A stretch of 18,858 nt of DNA from Thiomonas sp. (lineage in GTDB: Bacteria; Pseudomonadota; Gammaproteobacteria; Burkholderiales; Burkholderiaceae_C). Position numbers and translations under genes: made by a program. Positions 8,257-15,582 of the stretch are shown here, piece after piece; position 1 is the first letter of the stretch, and each line of letters begins with the position of its first letter. The stretch covers positions 1 through 18,858 of the forward strand of contig JAQTVS010000013.1 of the NCBI GenBank assembly GCA_028706735.1, written 5' to 3'. The notes under the pieces are model-generated. The model was not told the origin of the DNA. It searched no databases and worked only from the letters and a program-made list of their open reading frames with translations.

Positions 8257-8430
8257 GGGATCTGTGAAAGCGGCTTTCAAGGGCGATGTCGCAACGCGCC
8301 GCCAAGACAGCAGGCGGGAAAATTGCATTCAAAACAGCATGTCATTCTAGGGATTTCCCGATCGGCCTGCCGAACCGATCCAAACGACTGCGCAGTAGCA
8401 TCGAACAATTTTCCTGGAACCTCTGCGCAC
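8257..8430. promoter_or_regulatory. Divergent intergenic region between mlaF and the methyltransferase
   Basis: These 174 bases separate two divergent genes and must hold both promoters. On the minus strand, TAGAAT (8349-8344) is a fair -10 match and would start transcription near 8337. No good -35 is seen at normal spacing; TTCGGC at 8374-8369 is 19 bases away. A dyad GATCGG (8360-8365), nine-base spacer, CCGATC (8375-8380) covers the -35 zone and could be an operator. No convincing plus-strand promoter was found. If mlaF starts at 8328, the gap shrinks to 102 bases. Confidence 0.4.
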
Positions 8431-9057
8431 ATGTCCGGACCCACCGTCGAATTCTGGAACGAACGCTTTCGCTCTCGCACCACCGGGTGGGATCGCGGCG
8501 GCGTCCACCCGCAACTGCTGCGCTGCCTCGCCTCTGGCGAATTGCTGCCTTGCCGCATCCTGGTTCCGGGGTGCGGAGCGGGGCACGAAGTCCTGCATCT
8601 GGCCGCCGCCGGTTTCGAGGTCACTGCGCTGGATTACGCCCAGCAGGCGATCGATCTGCTCAGGCAGCGCCTGCGCGAGCAGGGTTTGCGCGCCGAGGTG
8701 CTGCAAGCCGACGTGAGGCAATGGGAGGCGCCGCAACCGTTTGACGTCATCTGGGAGCAGACCTGCCTGTGCGCACTCTACCCGGACGACTGGAATCAGT
8801 ACGCGCAGCGCCTGCATCGCTGGCTCGCGCCGCAAGGTCGGCTCTTCGCCCAGTTCATGCAGACCAATAAACCCGGCGCCGAAGAGGGCTGGATTCAGGG
8901 TCCGCCCTATCACTGCGACATCCTGGCAATGCGCGCGGTCTTTCCGTCCAGCCTGTGGGAGTGGCCCAAACCGCCCTACCCGCGCGTGCCGCATCCCGGC
9001 GGCTCAACTGAGCTGGCGCTTGTCCTGACCCCCAGCCGCATCGGGTCGATGGATTAG
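8431..9057 (+). CDS. SAM-dependent methyltransferase, TPMT-like
   Basis: This is a class I SAM-dependent methyltransferase of 208 residues resembling the bacterial thiopurine methyltransferase family, which can act on thiol, selenium or tellurium compounds. The N-terminus MSGPTVEFWNERFRSRTTGW is the family lead-in. SAM motif I is ILVPGCGAGHE (residues 43-53), followed by the acidic residue after strand 2 in VTALDYAQQAIDLL. A later motif reads FDVIWEQTCLCALYPDDW, typical of TPMT relatives. The C-terminal part, with GPPYHCDI and FPSSLWEW, fits the lid region. The ATG at 8431 is preferred because similarity begins immediately; the frame is open upstream to 8323. The substrate is unknown. It converges with the regulator gene, leaving 7 bases between their stops. 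Confidence 0.82.
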   Translation: MSGPTVEFWNERFRSRTTGWDRGGVHPQLLRCLASGELLPCRILVPGCGAGHEVLHLAAAGFEVTALDYAQQAIDLLRQRLREQGLRAEVLQADVRQWEAPQPFDVIWEQTCLCALYPDDWNQYAQRLHRWLAPQGRLFAQFMQTNKPGAEEGWIQGPPYHCDILAMRAVFPSSLWEWPKPPYPRVPHPGGSTELALVLTPSRIGSMD

Positions 9058-9064
9058 GGCCTGT

Positions 9065-9820
9065 TCACGCTGGGTCGGAGGGCGAGACTGGCCCCTGTGG
9101 CGGGTTTGCCCCACTTCGGCCGTTCAGGCTGCGATATTCCCAGGCGCGCAACTTATCCTGATCAAGAATTTCCACCCCGCCGTACTGCAAATGCAGCACA
9201 CCATCCGCCTCCAGTCGTTGAAACGCTTGGTTGACCCGTTGGCGCGACAAATGGCAAAGTTGCCCGATTTCTGACTGCGTCACCCGCAATGCACCGCCGT
9301 TCGCCCCGGCCAGCGGGTGAAACAAATGGCGCAGAGTGCGCGCAACGATGGATTCCGCTCCACCCTGGTGATCATCGAGGGCCTGCAGAGTCATCAACTC
9401 CAGGCGGTCGTTGAGTTGCTGCAGCAGATAATGGCTGAAACTGATATTGCGCTCCAGCAGCCAAAGAAACGTCTCTCGTGGAACCAGTGCCAATTCGCAA
9501 TCCCTGATGGCGAGCGCTTGGTAGCGCCAGACCCCCTGGCGCATCAATGTTCCTTCGCCAAACCAAGCTCCGGCGCCAATGCCGGAATAGATCAGCGGCT
9601 TTCCGCTCACCGTCGTGACGTTGAATTTGGCAAGTCCAGAAATGACGCCGATCCAATACAAAGCGGGCATGCCATAGTGCTGCAAAGGCTCCCCGCTGCG
9701 AACGGCCTGATAATTGACCTCGGACACCACACGCGCCCTCTCGCCCGGTTGCAGGCGCCCCCACCAGCCACTACGCGCAGCCCAAATTGGAATTTGGCAG
9801 TCGTTCATTGCGTCGCTCAT
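9065..9820 (-). CDS. CRP/FNR-family transcriptional regulator
   Basis: This is a 251-residue regulator with an N-terminal cyclic-nucleotide-binding fold and a C-terminal winged helix. The effector domain shows FGEGTLMRQGVWRYQALA, aligned with the phosphate-binding cassette of CRP; the Arg is kept but the following Ser/Thr is Tyr, so cAMP binding is doubtful. There is no N-terminal cysteine cluster of the FNR type, only Cys8. The DNA-binding part reads VTQSEIGQLCHLSRQRVNQAFQRL; its recognition helix SRQRVNQ differs from the SRETVGR of CRP. GAGG at 9833-9830 supports the ATG at 9820, 9 bases away; an upstream TTG at 9823 is less likely. A Pro-rich tail ends the protein. The target genes and the signal are unknown. 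Confidence 0.85.
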   Translation of the reverse strand: MSDAMNDCQIPIWAARSGWWGRLQPGERARVVSEVNYQAVRSGEPLQHYGMPALYWIGVISGLAKFNVTTVSGKPLIYSGIGAGAWFGEGTLMRQGVWRYQALAIRDCELALVPRETFLWLLERNISFSHYLLQQLNDRLELMTLQALDDHQGGAESIVARTLRHLFHPLAGANGGALRVTQSEIGQLCHLSRQRVNQAFQRLEADGVLHLQYGGVEILDQDKLRAWEYRSLNGRSGANPPQGPVSPSDPA

Positions 9821-9906
9821 CAAAATGCGCCTCTATGCTCGTCATTTTCTGCCATCAAGGGCGCCACAACTTGTAATCGTCATGTCACAACGAAAGCGCC
9901 AAAGAT

Positions 9907-9931
9907 AAAAACCGGGGATACCCCGGTTTTT
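9907..9931 (-). terminator. Rho-independent terminator after hns
   Basis: An 11-base perfect inverted repeat, AAAAACCGGGG (9907-9917), three-base loop ATA, CCCCGGTTTTT (9921-9931), ends in a T-run on either strand. It lies 55 bases past the hns stop and is read from that side. It also isolates the regulator gene downstream. The A/T flanks make it potentially bidirectional, although no plus-strand gene ends here. Confidence 0.85.
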
Positions 9932-9986
9932 ATGTCACGCCCGCCACGGCCACCGCAGTCGATGAAGCCCGGCAAAAATGTGCAGA

Positions 9987-10286
9987 TCAGATCAGGAAAG
10001 ATTCCTTGGTCTTGCCGCCATCCACCGCGCTCTGCAACCAGCGGGGCATCTTGCCACGTCCGGTCCAGGTTTCCCCGGTTTGCGCATTGCGATATTTCGG
10101 CGCCACAGTCGACCCTTTTGACGACGCCCCAGCACGGCGCGAGCCGAGATCGGCAAGGGTAATGCCGTATTCATCCATTTTTGCGCGAATATCCGCCACG
10201 ACTGCTGCAATCTCCGCCTTGCGCTGGGCCTCCGCCTGTTGTTTGAGGGCTTCGATCTGGGATTGCAATTCTTTATACGTTGCCAT
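9987..10286 (-). CDS. hns: H-NS family nucleoid-associated protein
   Basis: This is a 99-residue H-NS-like DNA-binding protein. These proteins form filaments on AT-rich DNA and silence transcription. Residues 1-45 are a charged helical dimerisation region beginning MATYKELQSQIEALKQQAEA. A flexible linker rich in Ser, Gly and Lys follows. The C-terminal DNA-binding motif is TGETWTGRGKMPRWLQ near residues 71-86, the signature of the Burkholderiales-type H-NS. AGGAG at 10300-10296 is 9 bases from the ATG at 10286 and fixes the start; an ATG at 10292 is too close to it. The gene stands alone between two minus-strand terminators, so it is probably a single-gene unit. Confidence 0.92.
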   Translation of the reverse strand: MATYKELQSQIEALKQQAEAQRKAEIAAVVADIRAKMDEYGITLADLGSRRAGASSKGSTVAPKYRNAQTGETWTGRGKMPRWLQSAVDGGKTKESFLI

Positions 10287-10324
10287 GTGCATCTGCTCCT
10301 GTGTTGAAAGTTGAAACGTCGCAG

Positions 10325-10352
10325 ATCATACGACAGAATCACCAATAAAAAA
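10325..10352 (-). promoter_or_regulatory. Candidate hns promoter
   Basis: On the minus strand TATGAT (10330-10325) is a five-of-six match to the -10 box and lies 38 bases before the hns ATG. The -35 region at 16-17 bases spacing falls in the T-run of the upstream terminator and matches poorly. hns must have a promoter here because a terminator closes the transcript before it. The exact position is uncertain. Confidence 0.4.
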
Positions 10353-10373
10353 GCCCGCATCAAGCGGGCTTTT
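10349..10373 (-). terminator. Rho-independent terminator of the pnt operon
   Basis: A 10-base perfect inverted repeat AAAAGCCCGC (10349-10358), loop ATCAA, GCGGGCTTTT (10364-10373), lies 26 bases after the pntB stop. On the minus strand the stem is followed by TTTTTT. It ends pntAA-pntAB-pntB and separates it from hns. Confidence 0.9.
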
Positions 10374-10399
10374 CAAACACGGTGAAATCTCTTCAGAAA

Positions 10400-11836
10400 T
10401 TACTCGATCGCCTTGGTGATGTCCTCGACCACCTTTTTGGCATCGCCGAACACCATCATGGTCTTATCCATGTAAAACAACTCGTTGTCCAGACCTGCAT
10501 ACCCCGCAGCCATTGAGCGCTTGTTCACGATCACAGTTTTCGCCTTGTAGGCCTCTAAAATCGGCATGCCGGCAATCGGCGATTTTGGATCGGTTTTTGC
10601 AGCCGGATTGACCACATCGTTGGCGCCAAGAATTACCGCCACATCCGCCTGCCCGAATTCGGGGTTGATGTCGTCCATCTCGAAAACCTGGTCGTAGGGA
10701 ACTTCAGCCTCAGCGAGCAGCACGTTCATATGGCCAGGCATGCGGCCGGCCACCGGGTGAATGGCATATTTCACGTTGGCGCCGTGTTCAGTGAGTTTTT
10801 GAGCCAGTTCCTTGACCGCGTGCTGCGCGCGTGCAACCGCCAAGCCATAGCCCGGAACGATAATGACGGTTTCTGCGTTCGACAGCAGAAATGCCGCGTC
10901 ATCCGCACTTCCCGACTTGACCGCACGCTGCTGGGTTTGCGCTGCGCTGCTTGAAGCCTCCGCGCCGAAGCCGCCCAGAATCACGCTGATGAATGAGCGG
11001 TTCATCGCCTTGCACATGATGTAGCTCAGAATCGCACCGGAAGAGCCAACGAGCGAGCCGGCGATGATGAGCATATTGTTTTCGAGCGAAAACCCAATGC
11101 CAGCCGCCGCCCAGCCTGAGTAGCTGTTGAGCATGGACACCACCACTGGCATATCCGCCCCGCCGATCGGGATAATGATGAGCACGCCCAGTACGAACGC
11201 CAACGCCATCATGATGAGAAATGGCGTCCAGGACAGCGAGCTGAAAAACCAGATGCCGCAGGCAATCGCGCCAAGGCCTATGATTAGATTCACCCAATGC
11301 TGCGCTGGAAAGCGCACAGGCGCGCCCTGAAACAGCCGGAACTTATAGCGCCCGGACAATTTGCCAAAGGCAATGACAGAACCGCTGAAAGTCACTGCGC
11401 CAATGATGGTGCCGATGAACAGTTCAATGCGGTTGCCCGGCGGCAGCGGATCGCCCGCAGCCTGAACAATGCCGAAAGCATGCGGTTCCGCCACGGCCGC
11501 CACGGCAATGAAGACCGCTGCCAGACCGATCATGCTGTGCATGAAGGCAACGAGTTCTGGCATTTTGGTCATTTCCACCCGGTTGGCCATCACGGCGCCA
11601 ACCCCGCCGCCAATCACCAGCCCGAGGAGCACATAGCCAAGGCCGAGCGCACCGGCGTCTCCGCCGATTTTGATGATCAGCGCTACGGTGGTGACGACGG
11701 CAATGCCCATGCCGACCATGCCAAACACATTCCCGCGCCGACTGCTTGTCGGGTGCGACAAGCCTTTAAGCGCCTGAATGAAAAAGACCGCTGCCAGCAA
11801 ATACAGCAGGGTGACCAGATTCATGCTGAGAGTCAT
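10400..11836 (-). CDS. pntB: NAD(P) transhydrogenase subunit beta
   Basis: PntB carries the larger part of the proton channel and the NADP(H)-binding domain III of the membrane transhydrogenase, which drives NADPH formation from NADH with the proton gradient. The protein has 478 residues. Hydrophobic helices fill roughly residues 5-270. Domain III is recognised by VIIVPGYGLAVARAQHAV, AIHPVAGRMPGHMNVLLAEA, VILGANDVVNPAA and VIVNKRSMAAGYAGLDN, all intact. The start ATG at 11836 has AAGGA about 8 bases upstream. It lies 97 bases after pntAB, a gap without a recognisable gene. A strong terminator follows. Confidence 0.97.
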   Translation of the reverse strand: MTLSMNLVTLLYLLAAVFFIQALKGLSHPTSSRRGNVFGMVGMGIAVVTTVALIIKIGGDAGALGLGYVLLGLVIGGGVGAVMANRVEMTKMPELVAFMHSMIGLAAVFIAVAAVAEPHAFGIVQAAGDPLPPGNRIELFIGTIIGAVTFSGSVIAFGKLSGRYKFRLFQGAPVRFPAQHWVNLIIGLGAIACGIWFFSSLSWTPFLIMMALAFVLGVLIIIPIGGADMPVVVSMLNSYSGWAAAGIGFSLENNMLIIAGSLVGSSGAILSYIMCKAMNRSFISVILGGFGAEASSSAAQTQQRAVKSGSADDAAFLLSNAETVIIVPGYGLAVARAQHAVKELAQKLTEHGANVKYAIHPVAGRMPGHMNVLLAEAEVPYDQVFEMDDINPEFGQADVAVILGANDVVNPAAKTDPKSPIAGMPILEAYKAKTVIVNKRSMAAGYAGLDNELFYMDKTMMVFGDAKKVVEDITKAIE

Positions 11837-11933
11837 ACCTTGATTCCTTGGTGCTGCGCGCTGAATGTGTTGCGCCTATGCCTTGAAGGCCAGGCGATTG
11901 AACAACCACGCCAGAGTGCCGTTAGGGTGTTTG

Positions 11934-12236
11934 TTATTTCTTGTCGCCGGTTTTTTTCTTGAACATGGCCAGCATCCGCCGGGTCACGAGAAACCCACCA
12001 AACACGTTCACGGCTGCCAGTGCCACAGCCAGCGTTCCCATCACTTTGCCCAAGGGCGTGACGGTCAGCGCAGAAGCAAGCATGGCGCCGACGATGATGA
12101 TGGCGGAGATGGCATTGGTCACCGCCATGAGCGGCGTATGCAATGCCGGGGTGACATTCCACACCACGTGATAGCCGACGTAAATTGCTAGAACAAATAT
12201 GGTGAAGTTGATCACCAGGGGGGAAATTTCATGCAT
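11934..12236 (-). CDS. pntAB: NAD(P) transhydrogenase subunit alpha, membrane part
   Basis: This is a 100-residue membrane protein that corresponds to the C-terminal membrane segment of E. coli PntA. It starts [20 protein letters not shown]. It has three to four hydrophobic helices near residues 6-24, 33-55 and 60-84, including [20 protein letters not shown], a highly conserved stretch of the proton channel. A basic tail, [15 protein letters not shown], faces the cytoplasm. AAGGA lies about 7 bases before the ATG at 12236. It follows pntAA by 45 bases. Split alpha subunits of this type are known from Rhodospirillum and many other bacteria, so this is a normal gene and not a broken pntA. Confidence 0.95.
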   Translation of the reverse strand: MHEISPLVINFTIFVLAIYVGYHVVWNVTPALHTPLMAVTNAISAIIIVGAMLASALTVTPLGKVMGTLAVALAAVNVFGGFLVTRRMLAMFKKKTGDKK

Positions 12237-12281
12237 GGTTCAATCCTTGATCACAATAGGAAGGAGCGGACGCGCAGGGGA

Positions 12282-13403
12282 TCAGGCAGTTTTGCGCAGT
12301 AATTGCCCGTCGCGGCACATCAGGCAGGCGGCAACGATGTCGTCTTCCATATTCACGACAAACCCTTTTTCCTTGTCGAACACCAGCTTGAGAAAATCGA
12401 GGACATTGCGCGCATACAAGGCTGAGGCGTCCGCAGCGACCAGGGCGGGCAAATTGGTTTCGCCTACCAGCGTGACACCGTGTCTGACCACGGTTTTTCC
12501 GGCCTCTGTCAGCGGGCAGTTGCCGCCCTGCGCTGCCGCCATGTCGATAATCACGGCACCCGGCTTCATCGACTTGACCATGTCTTCGGTAATCAGCACC
12601 GGCGCGCGGCGGCCGGGAATGAGCGCTGTGGAAATCACCACATTGGCCTGCTTCACCCGCTCGGCGACTAGCGCCGCCTGGCGCTGCATCCAGCTCGCAG
12701 GCATAGGGCGGGCATAACCGCCCACGCCCTGCGCAATATCGCGTTCCTCATCGGTTTCAAACGGCACGTCGATGAACTTGGCGCCGAGAGATTCGACCTG
12801 TTCTTTCACCGCGGGCCGCACATCGGAAGCCTCGATCACCGCGCCCAGGCGCTTCGCCGTGGCAATCGCCTGCAGACCGGCCACACCCGCGCCAAGGACG
12901 ACCACGCGGGCTGCCTTGACCGTACCGGCCGCCGTCATCAACATTGGCATGAAGCGCTGGTAAATGTTTGCCGCGAGCATGACCGCCTTGTAACCGCCGA
13001 TATTGGCCTGGCTGGACAACACGTCCATGCTCTGCGCCCGCGAGGTGCGTGGCGCGGCTTCGAGCGCAAACGCCGTGAGGCCCGCGGCGGTCATGGCCTG
13101 CAGGCCATCGGCGTCAAATGGATCGAGCATACCCACCAGCACCGTGGCGGGTTTCATCAAACTCAGTTCATCGGCCGAGGGGGGGCGAACTTTCAACACC
13201 ATCTCGGCGGCAAACGCCTCGGAACGATCGCCGATGGTCGCGCCGGCGGCGATGTACTCTTCATCCGGTGCATCCGCGCGCAAGCCAGCACCGGCCTGCA
13301 GCACGATGGCGTGCCCCTGGGCAATCAATTTTTTGACTGTTTCCGGTGTTGCTGCAACACGGGCTTCGCCGGCCAAGGTTTCTGCCGGAATGCCAATACG
13401 CAT
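12282..13403 (-). CDS. pntAA: NAD(P) transhydrogenase subunit alpha, NAD(H)-binding domain I
   Basis: This gene encodes the soluble NAD(H)-binding subunit (domain I) of proton-translocating transhydrogenase. From the ATG at 13403 it has 373 residues, starting MRIGIPAETLAGEARVAATP, the standard PntA N-terminus. The dinucleotide-binding loop is VVLGAGVAGLQAIATAKRLGA (glycines at 171-177). The segment SQANIGGYKAVMLAAN and the later GAVIIDMAAAQGGNCPLTE are conserved in the family. AGGAG at 13415-13411 lies 7 bases before the ATG and decides the start; the frame is open 40 codons upstream but is not conserved there. The protein stops before any membrane helix, and pntAB supplies that part. Confidence 0.96.
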   Translation of the reverse strand: MRIGIPAETLAGEARVAATPETVKKLIAQGHAIVLQAGAGLRADAPDEEYIAAGATIGDRSEAFAAEMVLKVRPPSADELSLMKPATVLVGMLDPFDADGLQAMTAAGLTAFALEAAPRTSRAQSMDVLSSQANIGGYKAVMLAANIYQRFMPMLMTAAGTVKAARVVVLGAGVAGLQAIATAKRLGAVIEASDVRPAVKEQVESLGAKFIDVPFETDEERDIAQGVGGYARPMPASWMQRQAALVAERVKQANVVISTALIPGRRAPVLITEDMVKSMKPGAVIIDMAAAQGGNCPLTEAGKTVVRHGVTLVGETNLPALVAADASALYARNVLDFLKLVFDKEKGFVVNMEDDIVAACLMCRDGQLLRKTA

Positions 13404-13626
13404 GGAGTCTCTCCTATGAAATCTTCTTGATTTGTGCCCAGAGACGCAATACCGACAATGCGCGCAGTCCCTGATCAGCTGCGACAACTCGGCTGGCCTG
13501 ACCGAGTCATCAAAGCTGGGCATTATCTCGCGTTTTCCCTAGGATTGCTCAAACGCAAATCGCGCGCACATGGAAAAGAGTTTTGCATTTTCCAATCCAT
13601 CCACGCACTCCAAACCCGCTCCTGCC
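13404..13626. promoter_or_regulatory. Divergent region between pntAA and the Nudix gene
   Basis: This region should carry the pnt promoter and probably the Nudix-mnmA promoter. On the minus strand GATAAT (13527-13522) is a good -10. TTGAGC (13552-13547) is a partial -35, but the 19-base spacing is long. Use of this promoter would give pntAA a leader of about 110 bases. No convincing plus-strand promoter was seen. If the Nudix gene starts at its alternative ATG, 13570, the region ends there. Confidence 0.4.
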
Positions 13627-14112
13627 ATGCCGCATGATTTGATTTTGCGTCCGCGCGTGACTGTTGCCGCCCTCATTGAGCGGGACGGCCTTTTTCTGCT
13701 GGTGGAGGAACACACCGCCGACGGCCTTCGGCTGAACCAGCCGGCGGGGCATCTGGAAGCGGGCGAAAGCCCGGAGCAGGGCGTGGCGCGCGAAGCGCTG
13801 GAGGAAACCGGCCGGGCGTTCGTCCCGCAAGGACTGGTTGGCCTGTATCTGTCGCGCACGCGGCGCGGCGCGCAGCAGGGTGATGCGGATGTGAGCTATC
13901 TGCGCCTTGCATTTTTCGGCACGGCATCGGCTGCCGATTCTGATCGCTCGCTGGATGAAGGCATCGTGCGCACGCTGTGGATGGACATCGACGCACTGCG
14001 CGCCAGTGTTGGCCGTCACCGGAGCCCCCTGGTGTTGCGCTGCGTGGAGGACTATTTGCGCGGACAGCGCTATCCGCTGGAACTGATTTCCACCGATCCG
14101 AGCGTGTTCTGA
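13627..14112 (+). CDS. Nudix hydrolase, NudJ-like
   Basis: This is a Nudix-family hydrolase of 161 residues (180 if the ATG at 13570 is used; neither start has a clear ribosome site). It resembles E. coli NudJ, which hydrolyses thiamin pyrimidine pyrophosphates and nucleoside di- and triphosphates with a metal ion. The Nudix box is at residues 41-63, GHLEAGESPEQ then REALEETGR, with the catalytic Glu residues present; the last hydrophobic position is Arg. NudJ-like features around it are LNQPAGHLE before the box and RSPLVLRCVEDYLRGQRYPLELI at the C-terminus. The mnmA gene follows after 48 bases, as in E. coli. I am sure of the family and fairly sure of the NudJ subgroup. Confidence 0.85.
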   Translation: MPHDLILRPRVTVAALIERDGLFLLVEEHTADGLRLNQPAGHLEAGESPEQGVAREALEETGRAFVPQGLVGLYLSRTRRGAQQGDADVSYLRLAFFGTASAADSDRSLDEGIVRTLWMDIDALRASVGRHRSPLVLRCVEDYLRGQRYPLELISTDPSVF

Positions 14113-14115
14113 ATT

Positions 14116-14142
14116 GGCCGCGCGCCAACGCCTTGCGCGGCC
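14116..14142. repeat. GC-rich inverted repeat before mnmA
   Basis: GGCCGCGC (14116-14123) pairs perfectly with GCGCGGCC (14135-14142) across an 11-base loop. It begins 4 bases after the Nudix stop codon. No T-run follows directly, so termination is uncertain. It lies immediately upstream of a -10-like TACAAT, where it could also be a protein-binding site. Confidence 0.5.
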
Positions 14143-14148
14143 GCTTCC

Positions 14149-14154
14149 TACAAT
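14149..14154 (+). promoter_or_regulatory. Candidate -10 box of mnmA
   Basis: TACAAT matches the -10 consensus at five of six positions and ends 6 bases before the mnmA ATG at 14161. A start of transcription at normal distance would fall on or beside the ATG, giving a leaderless mRNA. No -35 box is visible at 16-18 bases, where the GC-rich dyad lies. No ribosome site precedes the ATG, which fits a leaderless transcript. Confidence 0.4.
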
Positions 14155-14160
14155 TTGCGC

Positions 14161-15261
14161 ATGATGACTTCTCCTCGCGGTACGGTTGTGGTTGGGCTCT
14201 CCGGCGGTGTGGACTCGTCCGTGTCCGCCTGGCTGTTGAAGCAACAGGGCTACAACGTGGTGGGCCTGTTCATGAAAAACTGGGAGGACGATGACGACAG
14301 TGAATACTGTTCCTCCCGCCAGGACTGGCTCGACGCCGCCAGCGTGGCGGACCGCATCGGCATCGACATCGAGGCGGTCAATTTCGCAGCCGAATACAAG
14401 GAGCGCGTGTTTGCCGAATTCCTGCGCGAATACGCTGCCGGGCGCACGCCCAATCCTGACGTGCTGTGCAATGCCGAGATCAAATTCAAAGCGTTTCTCG
14501 ATCACGCCATGCGGCTGGGCGCGGACACAATCGCCACGGGACATTACGCGCGCGTGCGGCAAACCGATCAGGGTTTCGAGTTGCTGCGCGGCCTCGATCC
14601 CGCCAAGGACCAAAGCTATTTCCTGCACCGGCTCAGCCAGTCGCAGCTCTCGCGCACACTCTTTCCCGTGGGCGAATTGGAAAAGACCGCGGTGCGCCGC
14701 ATCGCCGCTGAGATCGGCCTGCACAACGCGCGCAAAAAGGACTCCACCGGCATCTGTTTCATCGGCGAACGCCCGTTCCGCGAATTTCTCGGCCGCTACC
14801 TCCCGGCCCGTCCCGGGCCGATGCAGACCCCGGAGGGCAAGACCGTGGGCCAGCATGTGGGACTCGCGTTTTACACCCTGGGACAGCGCAAGGGCATTGG
14901 CCTGGGCGGCAGCGCAACGGGCAACGGCGCGCCGTGGTTCGTTGCGGGAAAAGACCTGGAACGCAACATTCTCATCGTGGCGCAGGGGCACGATCATCCG
15001 CTCTTGCAAACCCGCACGCTGCGGGCCATGTCAGCCAGTTGGGTGGCGGGAGATACGCCTGAGGAAGGCCGAATGTATGGCGCAAAAACGCGCTACCGCC
15101 AAACCGATGCGTCTTGCCGTTATGGGCCGCAGAGCATGGATGCCTTTGCCCTGGATTTCGATGCGCCGCAATGGGCGGTGACGCCGGGCCAATCGGCCGT
15201 GCTGTATGCGGGCGAGGTGTGCCTGGGCGGCGGCATCATCGAAGCTGCTGGGGCGGATTGA
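14161..15261 (+). CDS. mnmA: tRNA-specific 2-thiouridylase MnmA
   Basis: MnmA puts sulfur on U34 of tRNA-Lys, tRNA-Glu and tRNA-Gln (s2U), using ATP and persulfide sulfur delivered through the Tus relay or a substitute. The protein has 366 residues from the ATG at 14161. The PP-loop ATP motif is [15 protein letters not shown] near residues 12-26. The two catalytic cysteines are present: Cys103 in [12 protein letters not shown] and Cys199 in [12 protein letters not shown], at positions close to E. coli Cys102 and Cys199. The tRNA-handling segment GHYARV and the C-terminal beta-barrel ([18 protein letters not shown]) are complete. A TTG at 14155 would add two residues and is unlikely. It converges with the CsoR-like gene 27 bases further on. 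Confidence 0.97.
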   Translation: MMTSPRGTVVVGLSGGVDSSVSAWLLKQQGYNVVGLFMKNWEDDDDSEYCSSRQDWLDAASVADRIGIDIEAVNFAAEYKERVFAEFLREYAAGRTPNPDVLCNAEIKFKAFLDHAMRLGADTIATGHYARVRQTDQGFELLRGLDPAKDQSYFLHRLSQSQLSRTLFPVGELEKTAVRRIAAEIGLHNARKKDSTGICFIGERPFREFLGRYLPARPGPMQTPEGKTVGQHVGLAFYTLGQRKGIGLGGSATGNGAPWFVAGKDLERNILIVAQGHDHPLLQTRTLRAMSASWVAGDTPEEGRMYGAKTRYRQTDASCRYGPQSMDAFALDFDAPQWAVTPGQSAVLYAGEVCLGGGIIEAAGAD

Positions 15262-15288
15262 GCGAGCAAGGCTCCCAGCCCCGGAGCA

Positions 15289-15582
15289 TCAGGACATGCG
15301 CGCCAGCAAGGTTTCGACTTCGTCGAGCATGGCGCTGAGCTTGGGTTGCTCTCCACCCTCTGCCGCCTCCAGGCGGCCGTCGAGTTCCTGTTCGAGATAG
15401 CACACGGTCATGCGGACAAAGGTGCTGTCGAGCGCCTTGCGCACCGCCGAGAGTTGCTGCGCCACCTTCAGGCAGGGTTCGCCTTCTTCGATCATGCGCT
15501 GCACACCACGCATTTGCCCTTCGGCACGCTTGAGGCGGTTGAGAATGTCTGTGCGCGAGGCTTCGTTCGTCAGAACTGACAT
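15289..15582 (-). CDS. CsoR-family repressor with unusual ligand residues
   Basis: This is a small all-helical repressor of the CsoR/RcnR/FrmR/CstR family (DUF156), 97 residues from the ATG at 15582. The helix 1 motif RTDILNRLKRAEGQMRG and the core EEGEPCLKVAQQLSAVRKAL are typical. Cys37 matches Cys36 of M. tuberculosis CsoR. Counting on, the positions of CsoR His61 and Cys65 hold Tyr62 and Glu66. A second cysteine, Cys61, sits one residue before the His position, and there is no histidine at all in this version. Copper binding of the usual type is therefore unlikely, and a thiol or persulfide sensor is possible. GGAG sites precede both this ATG and an in-frame ATG at 15627, each by 8 bases. 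It is last in the RND-DUF2892-SLAC1 run. Confidence 0.85.
   Translation of the reverse strand: MSVLTNEASRTDILNRLKRAEGQMRGVQRMIEEGEPCLKVAQQLSAVRKALDSTFVRMTVCYLEQELDGRLEAAEGGEQPKLSAMLDEVETLLARMS

Noticed and set aside
8323..8430. N-terminal extension of the methyltransferase from an ATG at 8323
   Set aside because: The added 36 residues show no family similarity and would overlap the mla promoter region; MSGPTVEFW at 8431 fits the family start.
11934..13403. Possible frameshifted pntA
   Set aside because: pntAA and pntAB each have their own ribosome site and normal ends, and the split form is common in bacteria.
13549..15009. 486-codon minus-strand frame opposite the Nudix gene and mnmA
   Set aside because: Antisense to two intact conserved genes; no recognisable motif and composition typical of a shadow frame.
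15271..15287. GCTCC/GGAGC hairpin between mnmA and the CsoR-like gene as a terminator
   Set aside because: The stem has only five pairs and no T-run on either side.
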